Source: a virus. From it: a stretch of DNA of 64,000 nucleotides. Under the pieces are notes generated by a model. The model was not told the DNA's origin, did not search any database, and was given only the letters and a program-made list of their open reading frames with translations. Each line of letters opens with the position of its first letter. Positions within the stretch are counted from its first letter, which is position 1. Of this stretch, positions 48,192 through 53,094 are shown piece by piece. Both the position numbers and the translations under genes were made by a program. Where the stretch lies: the IMG/VR virus record IMGVR_UViG_3300023174_000056, positions 104,145 through 168,144 of that record; one strand, 5' to 3'.

Positions 48192-48746
48192 ATGAAAACT
48201 ATAACACAACCATGCCAGAATTGTAAAGAACTTTTTGAAGCACAATTGCGTGAAGTAAATAGAGGCAATGCAAAATATTGTTCAAAAAAATGTAGTGCCG
48301 AAGGTGTAAAAAATAAACTTTTAGAACGAAACGCAAAAATAAATATTCCAAATACAGAATGTTCTTACTGCAAAAAAATATTTTATAAAAATAATTCTCA
48401 AAAGCAAAATTCTAAAAAAAACTTAAATTTTTGTTGTAGGGAGCACAAAGATCTTGCACAAAGAATAGAATTTGGTTTAAAAGATTTACAGCCATTACAT
48501 TATGGATCTGGCGATTCGCATTACAGAGAGATCGCATTCCGTAGCAAAGAACGTAAATGTGAACGTTGTGAATACAATAAACACCCAGAAGTCCTAGAAG
48601 TTCATCATAAAGACAGAAATAGAGAAAATAATACTATTGAAAATTTATTAGTTCTTTGTCCAACTTGCCACATGGAAGAACATTTTTTAAATAAAGATGG
48701 TAAGTGGAAAACAAAAACGGCAACCCCCGAAGAGATTACCGTCTAA
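48192..48746 (+). CDS. HNH homing endonuclease between two tRNA genes, 184 aa
   Basis: One of only two plus-strand genes. AAGGAG lies eight bases before the ATG. The N-terminus has two Cys-type zinc fingers (CQNCKELF ... YCSKKC, CSYCKKIF ... FCCREH). The C-terminal CERCEYNKHPEVLEVHHKDR, NNTIENLLVLCPTCH is a full HNH active site with structural zinc Cys. The stop lies 4 nt from the 3' CCA of tRNA-Gly and the start 15 nt from the 5' end of tRNA-Ala: a typical selfish insertion at a tRNA array. Confidence 0.9.
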   Translation: MKTITQPCQNCKELFEAQLREVNRGNAKYCSKKCSAEGVKNKLLERNAKINIPNTECSYCKKIFYKNNSQKQNSKKNLNFCCREHKDLAQRIEFGLKDLQPLHYGSGDSHYREIAFRSKERKCERCEYNKHPEVLEVHHKDRNRENNTIENLLVLCPTCHMEEHFLNKDGKWKTKTATPEEITV

Positions 48747-48749
48747 GTT

Positions 48750-48823
48750 TGGAGCAGCTAGTCGGATTCGAACCGACGAAACGAACTTGGAAGGATCGTG
48801 TGTTACCACTACACCATAGCTGC
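48750..48823 (-). tRNA. tRNA-Gly (anticodon UCC)
   Basis: Acceptor GCAGCTA/TAGCTGC, D arm GTGT-AGTGGTA-ACAC, anticodon loop CTTCCAA giving UCC, T arm GTCGG-TTCGAAT-CCGAC, discriminator U and encoded CCA. It reads GGA codons, which are favoured in AT-rich genomes. One mismatch lies in the anticodon stem. 74 nt. Confidence 0.93.
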
Positions 48824-48833
48824 AATAAATAGG

Positions 48834-48866
48834 TTGTTTTTAACGAGAACAACCAAAAACTCTTTT
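48834..48866 (-). terminator. Weak hairpin between lipoprotein gene and tRNA-Gly
   Basis: On the minus strand GGTTGTT and AACAACC form a 7-bp stem with a 9-nt loop just after the lipoprotein stop codon, followed by TATTTATT. It may end the upstream mRNA or separate it from the tRNA. Confidence 0.45.
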
Positions 48867-48870
48867 TATT

Positions 48871-49065
48871 TTATTTTACTGGTGAAACTGTTGGTGCTGG
48901 TGTTACCGATTGTAGTACAGCTCCTGCGTCTACAGTTTCTGTGGTTGTAGTAGTTTGTGTCACTGCATCAGTAATTTGAGGATTTACTGGTGTAGGAACC
49001 GCTTCTACTTTTTTACCACAAGCTGTGGTAGTAATTAGGGCTACGACTGCAAATAGTACCTTCAT
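48871..49065 (-). CDS. Small predicted lipoprotein, 64 aa
   Basis: MKVLFAVVALITTTACGKKVE has a Lys, a hydrophobic core and a Cys at 16, as in a lipoprotein signal; the -3 position is Thr rather than Leu, so the lipobox is imperfect. The mature part is a Thr/Pro/Val-rich flexible chain. A phage lipoprotein may sit in the envelope for superinfection exclusion or as a spanin-like part; neither is shown. Lies 9 nt after the ClpP-like gene. Confidence 0.72.
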   Translation of the reverse strand: MKVLFAVVALITTTACGKKVEAVPTPVNPQITDAVTQTTTTTETVDAGAVLQSVTPAPTVSPVK

Positions 49066-49074
49066 TTTATTCTC

Positions 49075-49686
49075 CTATTCAATAATTTTGTCTACAAGAC
49101 CATACTTGAGACAAGTTTTAGCATCAAAATATATATCACGTTTCAAGATATCTTTTAAGGTGTTTTTTGGAATTTTTGTATATTGACCATAAATTTCATA
49201 AATTTTATCCATAAAAACATTGCAATTTTGCATATCATCTTTCATGTCTTCAAATTTACCCCACATACCACCTGATAATTGGTGAATTAGCATAAAAGAA
49301 TTTTTTGTGATACTTCTCTTTGGAGCCACAACACTTATAATAGTTCCAGCGCTGGCAGCACTGCCTTCAACGATAGAATGCACTGGGGCGTTGCTATTAC
49401 GAATTACATCAACAGCAGCAAAACAATCAAGTAGAGAACCGCCTGGACTATTGATGTAAAGTTTAATGTCTGGCGGTGTGGGCCATTCAAAATGATTTTG
49501 AACAAAAATCAATTCTTTGCTTACACTACGCAATTGTTTATTAAGGTTTAAAATTGATTTCTTAGTAACAGAAGAGTAAAAATAGATTGAATTATCTACT
49601 GTTTCAATTTCATTTAAATCTTCATCATCTTCGTCTGCGGACGGTTTTGTGGCTAAATAAAAAGCATTTTTTGGTAATTTAGTCAT
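49075..49686 (-). CDS. ClpP-like serine peptidase, 203 aa
   Basis: ClpP fold with all catalytic residues: INSPGGSLLDCFAAVD, GSAASAGT (Ser near residue 110), FMLIHQLSGGMWG (His near 135) and LKYGLVDKI (Asp near 199). The N-terminal 40 residues, rich in Asp/Glu (ADEDDEDLNEIE), replace the usual propeptide. Possible roles are a ClpXP-type chamber with host ClpX or ClpA, or prohead maturation; head genes are not in view here, but a tmRNA gene is less than 1 kb away. It has its own promoter. Confidence 0.87.
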   Translation of the reverse strand: MTKLPKNAFYLATKPSADEDDEDLNEIETVDNSIYFYSSVTKKSILNLNKQLRSVSKELIFVQNHFEWPTPPDIKLYINSPGGSLLDCFAAVDVIRNSNAPVHSIVEGSAASAGTIISVVAPKRSITKNSFMLIHQLSGGMWGKFEDMKDDMQNCNVFMDKIYEIYGQYTKIPKNTLKDILKRDIYFDAKTCLKYGLVDKIIE

Positions 49687-49700
49687 GGCAAGGCTCCAAT

Positions 49701-49967
49701 CTATGCCTTCATCTTACCCTTCTTATTTTTGCTTGTCAAGAGCTTTTCTTCAATTTCCTCAAGAGCAGCTTTTAATGATGGATCTACACGGCTTTTTACA
49801 ACATACTGTTGACCACCTACACCTGATCGCTTAATTTTAACTTGATAAGTACCAGTCTTGTCTTGCGCTTTTACAGACTTCCGAAACGTATCCGCTTCTT
49901 CAAACGAAGCAAAATAACGTTCATTTTTCCAAGGCTCACCTTGAACTTGCTTTGTTGTCTCTTCCAT
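49701..49967 (-). CDS. Conserved-looking small protein, 88 aa
   Basis: Begun at the second ATG (49967, MEETTKQVQGEPWKNERYFA), which has AAGGAGG at proper distance; the first ATG at 49988 would place that ribosome site inside the gene. The central ERYFASFEEADTFRKSVK and GTYQVKIKRSG... QQYVVKSR look like a small alpha/beta domain, and the end is Lys-rich. It is not SmpB by sequence. Expressed from its own promoter between the ncRNA and clpP-like genes. Confidence 0.78.
   Translation of the reverse strand: MEETTKQVQGEPWKNERYFASFEEADTFRKSVKAQDKTGTYQVKIKRSGVGGQQYVVKSRVDPSLKAALEEIEEKLLTSKNKKGKMKA
49711..49739 (-). promoter_or_regulatory. sigma70 promoter for the ClpP-like gene
   Basis: Minus strand TTGACA (49739-49734), 17-nt spacer, TAAGAT (49716-49711). 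Leader of about 18 nt carrying TTGGAG before the ATG at 49686. It lies within the 3' end of the 88-aa gene. Confidence 0.78.
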
Positions 49968-50007
49968 TTTCCTACCCTCCTTCGTCATTCCAGACGGCTA
50001 TAAGAAC

Positions 50008-50036
50008 ACTCTATCAGACCTAAAATTTCTTGTAAA
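50008..50036 (-). promoter_or_regulatory. sigma70-like promoter for the 88-aa gene
   Basis: Minus strand TTTACA (50036-50031), 17-nt spacer, TAGAGT (50013-50008). It begins inside the T-rich tail of the ncRNA terminator, so termination and re-initiation are packed together. Confidence 0.68.
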
Positions 50037-50042
50037 GAACAA

Positions 50043-50060
50043 AATAACAGGCGTGTTATT
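50043..50060 (-). terminator. Hairpin terminator of the GAC-like RNA
   Basis: AATAACA-CGCC-TGTTATT on the minus strand gives a 7-bp stem followed by TTGTTCTTT. AT-rich and modest in strength, but placed correctly at the end of the RNA. Confidence 0.6.
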
Positions 50061-50306
50061 ACACTAAAGCGGAATCTCATTGCATCGCAGAATTCACCTT
50101 TTTATCGGTTACTCCACGTCTTCTGGATCTCCACGCCGATACGTTTCTCCTATTCCCTAACCACCCCGACCTATGATAGATTGCGCCTTACCTAATACGA
50201 GGATCTTATGGAGATCGCTCAAATATTACACTTAGTTATTTAAGGGTTTCGTATAATATTATTCGGGCTTTTAGCATAGACGCCTTTTCACAAGATTTCT
50301 ATCTGC

Positions 50307-50364
50307 ACTAGTGGATTTTGCCGCACTCTTTAAAAGATGGCTACCTTTAAGCCAACTTCCCGAT
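50307..50364 (-). other. GTPase-associated-centre-like domain (helices 42-44 pattern)
   Basis: The runs GUUGGCUUA, GUAGCCAUC and UUUAAAGAGUGCG correspond in order and spacing to 23S rRNA. Outer helix pairs A-U, U-G, G-U and G-C are kept, as is the G-A closing mismatch; one C-A mismatch is seen. The hairpin that in rRNA holds A1095 reads GCGGCAAAAUCC and is not conserved. Confidence 0.72.
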
Positions 50365-50383
50365 TATTTTGTTCGTAGATACA

Positions 50384-50426
50384 AGTATGCCACAGAGACT
50401 CGGTGTTGTCAAGTCTTCTGTGGCAT
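50384..50426 (-). promoter_or_regulatory. Promoter embedded in an inverted repeat (GAC-like RNA promoter)
   Basis: Minus strand TTGACA (50412-50407), 17-nt spacer, CATACT (50389-50384) with an upstream TG. A 9-bp inverted repeat ATGCCACAG / CTGTGGCAT (50387-50395 and 50418-50426) surrounds the -35 box, and its right arm meets the -10 box. Inside, AGACT/AGTCT extends the hairpin. It begins 5 nt after the tmRNA CCA end. Confidence 0.78.
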
Positions 50427-50431
50427 TTAGT

Positions 50432-50721
50432 TGGTGGAGGATTTGGGTATCGAACCCAAGTCTTACAGTCTTTTGTACAAAGTCATTCACAGGATTAGTA
50501 GAGTCGTCTACACGTATTACATTTTATTACAGTCTATTACAATTTGCAACTTTCTGTTTCTAGGCAGTTGCCGCCCAAGAATTACGCTGCTAGAGCGTAG
50601 GATTCAAACTCAACGTCTTCGTTGGCTTTTATTGTTTTGTAACATTTATTAGAGTCTGTTGTGTTACGCAGACTTCCCGCACTTTATATTTCTCTACCGT
50701 AATCGAATCCAGTTATCCCCC
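50432..50721 (-). ncRNA. ssrA: tmRNA (ssrA), tag ANEDVEFESYALAA
   Basis: A complete one-piece tmRNA of 290 nt. 5' GGGGGAT pairs with 3' ATCCTCC (with the G3-U pair for alanyl-tRNA synthetase), followed by A and encoded CCA. The 5' part has the hallmark CTGGATTCGA. The T arm is TTGGG-TTCGATA-CCCAA, and TTACGGT pairs with ACTGTAA as the long P2 helix. A hairpin or pseudoknot (AGTCTG/CAGACT) precedes the tag frame, which starts at GCC (50626) and ends TAA (50582). The tag ends in YALAA like bacterial ssrA tags. Shorter than the 363 nt of E. coli. It rescues stalled ribosomes and marks products for ClpXP-type proteases. Confidence 0.95.
50582..50626 (-). other. Tag-peptide reading frame inside the tmRNA
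   Basis: Fourteen codons plus TAA: ANEDVEFESYALAA. A resume GCC (Ala) codon follows an A-rich stretch (AACAATAAAA), as in known tmRNAs. The last residues ALAA are the standard ClpX/ClpA degradation signal; the acidic middle (EDVEFE) is longer than in E. coli. Confidence 0.95.
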
Positions 50722-50738
50722 TTAGAAGCCTAAATAAA

Positions 50739-50780
50739 AAGATACCACAGGTGCAAGCTCTTGTCAAGACACCTGTGGTA
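50739..50780 (-). promoter_or_regulatory. Promoter/terminator composite upstream of tmRNA
   Basis: Minus strand TTGACA (50767-50762), 17-nt spacer, TATCTT (50744-50739). An 11-bp perfect inverted repeat TACCACAGGTG / CACCTGTGGTA (50743-50753, 50770-50780) encloses the -35 box, and its arm abuts the -10. Read as RNA from the endolysin gene, the same hairpin is followed by ATCTTTTTATTT, a Rho-independent terminator. It thus ends one transcript and starts the tmRNA. Confidence 0.83.
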
Positions 50781-50803
50781 AATTTTAGGAGGATTAAAGC
50801 TTT

Positions 50804-51382
50804 TTAAACGTTTCCTTCTAAAATCTTAAGTGCTTTTTCTGAATAAGCTACACGTTGATCGTGATGTAGTTTTCCAGTTCCATTAACTCTTAATGTAATT
50901 GTATCTAGATCCCATTTATCAGCAGCTTCATCTAATTTACGATCTTTGAAGTATTGGCAAGCAATCTTGACTGAAACTTCTGGAGTGCAAGCTAATTCTG
51001 GTTTGTTGGCTAAATCTAAGCCCAGCTTCTTGCCGTATAGCTCATAGTTAGCACGTCCAGTTAACTGGAGAACGCCACGACCAATAAACTTAGGACCGTC
51101 ACCAGCTTGGGTGTTACCTAAATTTTTACGACCTTCGTAAAGCGTTCCTGTCGGTTCAGCAGCGTCTTTTGGGTCTTTCTTGTTGTATTTAGATGGTAGT
51201 TCTTTATCGTAGCGCAATTCGCCACTTTCAACACCAATTTGTCCTAATAGTGCTGCAATACGTTTTGGAGTATTGAATCCCATTTCTTCACAGGCTTTTC
51301 CAAAAATTGGACCATAGGCTTTGATCTTGTCTGCTGGTGCTTTTGGAAAAATTGCTTTTAGTTTTTCTTCAGTTAATATCAT
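50804..51382 (-). CDS. Endolysin, glycoside hydrolase family 19 type, 192 aa
   Basis: Lysozyme-like GH19 domain over the whole length: IAALLGQIGVESGELRY with the catalytic Glu, GDGPKFIGRGVLQLTGRANY near residue 107, and the closing VNGTGKLHHDQRVAY. GH19 phage enzymes cleave peptidoglycan glycan strands at lysis. No signal peptide, so a holin or host route is required; none is recognised next to it. Followed by the promoter/terminator hairpin. Confidence 0.9.
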   Translation of the reverse strand: MILTEEKLKAIFPKAPADKIKAYGPIFGKACEEMGFNTPKRIAALLGQIGVESGELRYDKELPSKYNKKDPKDAAEPTGTLYEGRKNLGNTQAGDGPKFIGRGVLQLTGRANYELYGKKLGLDLANKPELACTPEVSVKIACQYFKDRKLDEAADKWDLDTITLRVNGTGKLHHDQRVAYSEKALKILEGNV

Positions 51383-51722
51383 CTCCCTTCTCCTTATAGT
51401 AGGTTAAAATGTCGAGCTTATTTAAATAGTTTTTAAATTGTTTTCCGTTCATTCCTAAAATACGCATAGCACCTTTTTTTGTTCCAGCAATACCCAATGC
51501 AGCTTTAAACATGGCATCACGAACAAATTTTGGAGTTGATTTCCAGATAGGGAGTCCAAGAACAGCTATTGGATTTTTATGCAATGCTAATTCTAATTTT
51601 AAAGCAATCATTTCTTCCATAGTTAAATTAGATAGCAATGTCTCAAAATACTCGTTACTCTTCTTTTTCTCTCTTAGAATTTTTATCATTGAGTAACGAT
51701 TTACTATTAATTTCTTGGTCAT
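51369..51722 (-). CDS. Small helical protein with Fis-like HTH, 117 aa
   Basis: The C-terminal TKKGAMRILGMNGKQFKNYL resembles the Fis-type helix-turn-helix (xxKAAxxLGIxxxTLxxxL). AGGA lies 7 nt before the ATG at 51722. The frame overlaps the preceding gene by 68 nt and the endolysin by 14 nt, so the start, although well supported, is unusual. A DNA-binding regulatory role is possible. Confidence 0.68.
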   Translation of the reverse strand: MTKKLIVNRYSMIKILREKKKSNEYFETLLSNLTMEEMIALKLELALHKNPIAVLGLPIWKSTPKFVRDAMFKAALGIAGTKKGAMRILGMNGKQFKNYLNKLDILTYYKEKGDDIN

Positions 51723-51984
51723 TATGTAATCCTAATAAAGCATACCCAGCAATATCACGCCAAGGGCTTTCTCCAAAAGCATCTTTTTTATTTGCTATAC
51801 GGAATAATTTATCTATTACTCTAATAATAGCAAGAGCGTCCGTATACTGTTCTGGTTTAATACCATTAGGGTATAGGACGCTCAAAATTTTATGGCATTC
51901 AGCAAATGAACTACCATAGGCTGAATTTTTTTCATCTACCAAACTTCCAACTGACAAACCTAAATTTTTATATGTGTTTTCCAT
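51655..51984 (-). CDS. MazG/DUF1599-like helical protein, 109 aa
   Basis: LVDEKNSAYGSSFAECHKIL, IRVIDKLFRIANKKDAFGESPW and RDIAGYALLGL follow the pattern of the DUF1599 'nucleotide modification associated domain 1' and related MazG-type helical proteins (K-N-x-x-Y-G-x-S ... R-x-x-D-K-x-x-R ... D-x-x-G-Y-A). These occur with nucleotide turnover in phages. The ATG at 51984 is 8 nt from a TATAGT box; an upstream ATG at 52005 lacks a ribosome site. Confidence 0.72.
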   Translation of the reverse strand: MENTYKNLGLSVGSLVDEKNSAYGSSFAECHKILSVLYPNGIKPEQYTDALAIIRVIDKLFRIANKKDAFGESPWRDIAGYALLGLHNDQEINSKSLLNDKNSKREKEE

Positions 51985-51991
51985 AAAAAAA

Positions 51992-51997
51992 ACTATA
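51992..51997 (-). promoter_or_regulatory. Extended -10 promoter giving a predicted leaderless mRNA
   Basis: Minus strand TGATATAGT: extended -10 (TGn then TATAGT) 8 nt before the ATG at 51984. The -35 region (TTTAAT at 17-nt spacing) is weak. Same arrangement as at the trmH-like gene. Confidence 0.5.
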
Positions 51998-52015
51998 TCA
52001 TACAAAAATTATCTA

Positions 52016-52237
52016 TTAAACAGTTTTCTTTTTCTTGGTAGTTTTAATTTGCTCAACAGCTGGGGCTTCCTGTATGGCTTCTACTTCTTGTTCTACTACA
52101 ACAGGCTCTACAGCTTTTTCTACAACTTCTTCTACTTTTGTTTCTTGTACAGAAGACATTTCTTCTGGTTTTACAAGTTCTGCTTTTTTTAAGACAGACT
52201 CTATCTTCATTAATTTGTATCTTTTATGTGCGTTCAT
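52016..52237 (-). CDS. Low-complexity Val/Glu-rich protein, 73 aa
   Basis: MNAHKRYKLMKIESVLKKAE, then a Glu/Val/Pro repeat-like middle (VEEVVEKAVEPVVVEQEVE), then a Lys-rich end TTKKKKTV. AAGGA precedes the ATG. The composition suggests a disordered linker or scaffold-like chain. No family recognised. Confidence 0.7.
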   Translation of the reverse strand: MNAHKRYKLMKIESVLKKAELVKPEEMSSVQETKVEEVVEKAVEPVVVEQEVEAIQEAPAVEQIKTTKKKKTV

Positions 52238-52248
52238 GGTTTTTTCCT

Positions 52249-53091
52249 TTATACCGGCTCCTCTTCTGGGGTTTCTGGTGCTTGACCAGCGCCTGTTAGT
52301 TCAGATTCTTTTCTGCTTTTCTCTTCTTCATATTCTGGGGTTGTTGGTTCTGGAACTGAAGTCTGCAACTCGTCTTCGAATTTATCAAAATATAATTTTA
52401 AATTTGTAATTAAATATTTATAAAATAAATCACGATCAGTCTCGTTAGCTAAAATTGAGTAAGCTTCACGGATTTGTTTTTCAACACGCTTAAAAGATTG
52501 TAGAGCTATATTTCTGCCAGTTTCATCTTCACCCTCAATACTAACAAAGGCGTCTTCTGGGGCTGCTTCTTTTGGTTTTTCTTGATCTTTTTCCTTCTTA
52601 TCAGATTTTAGAGGTATAAAGGATGGATCTGCTTCTGGCGAATTTGGATCCTTGATGTCAATCTTAACTTTTTCTTCTAGATCTGAATCTTCAGAAACAT
52701 TTTTTTGTGACCCAGCTGCTGGATCGCCTTTTGTTGTTTCTGGGTTTCCAACTGTTCCACCAGCCTTAAACATTACTGATACTGGCACTAGAAGGTTCTG
52801 CACGCTTTTAATAATATGTGCTCTAAACGATTTACGTTGTTCAATATCGGTTCCAAGTTTTTTATAGAAAGACTTAAGAATTGGAACAATTGTTTCAAGA
52901 AGATCTGCTAAAACGTTAATACCAGTTGATTCGTGTGTAACAATATCTTCTGCTTCACGAAGAATTTTACGAATATTTTTTCTAAGTCTATATTCATTAA
53001 TTCTTTCTTGAATTAAATTTGTTTTTTGTGTTTTTTTAATATCTCTAAGAGTTGCTTGAATATATTCTCTTAATAGTTTTAATTCACTCAT
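52249..53091 (-). CDS. Hypothetical helical protein, 280 aa
   Basis: The N-terminal 110 residues are basic and helical (LREYIQATLRDIKKTQKTNL, LRKNIRKILREAED). A Pro/Glu/Lys/Asp-rich linker (residues 120-180) follows, then another helical segment, and the C-terminus is Pro/Glu-rich (TPEEEPV). No enzyme motif is visible. Sits 3 nt from the 1067-aa gene, so joint expression is likely. Confidence 0.75.
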   Translation of the reverse strand: MSELKLLREYIQATLRDIKKTQKTNLIQERINEYRLRKNIRKILREAEDIVTHESTGINVLADLLETIVPILKSFYKKLGTDIEQRKSFRAHIIKSVQNLLVPVSVMFKAGGTVGNPETTKGDPAAGSQKNVSEDSDLEEKVKIDIKDPNSPEADPSFIPLKSDKKEKDQEKPKEAAPEDAFVSIEGEDETGRNIALQSFKRVEKQIREAYSILANETDRDLFYKYLITNLKLYFDKFEDELQTSVPEPTTPEYEEEKSRKESELTGAGQAPETPEEEPV

Positions 53092-53094
53092 TTA

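Larger units (their letters stand above)
50035..50376 (-). ncRNA. Structured RNA with a domain like the 23S rRNA GTPase-associated centre
   Basis: About 340 nt with no reading frame, its own promoter and a terminator-like hairpin at the 3' end. Positions 50364-50307 align without gaps to the 58-nt GTPase-associated centre of E. coli 23S rRNA (1051-1108) at 41 of 58 bases as I remember that sequence; about 15 would match by chance. The helix-43 pairs are kept, including a compensated U-A to A-U change (1058/1080), and the A1067 position is A. The helix-44 loop differs. The rest folds into other hairpins, such as a 10-bp AATAUUAUAC-type stem, and does not read as rRNA. Function unknown; L11 binding or rRNA mimicry is the obvious idea. 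Confidence 0.72.

Noticed and set aside
49701-49967. SmpB candidate next to the tmRNA
   Set aside because: The 88-aa protein has a basic tail but is too short and lacks recognisable SmpB sequence; the phage tmRNA probably uses host SmpB.
50101-50160. Short similarities of the ncRNA 3' part to other rRNA regions (a 16S helix-23-like stretch and a 23S domain-V-like stretch)
   Set aside because: Each spans only 14-16 bases with mismatches or a gap; such matches are expected by chance when comparing 340 nt with several kb of rRNA. Only the 58-nt GAC match is far above chance.
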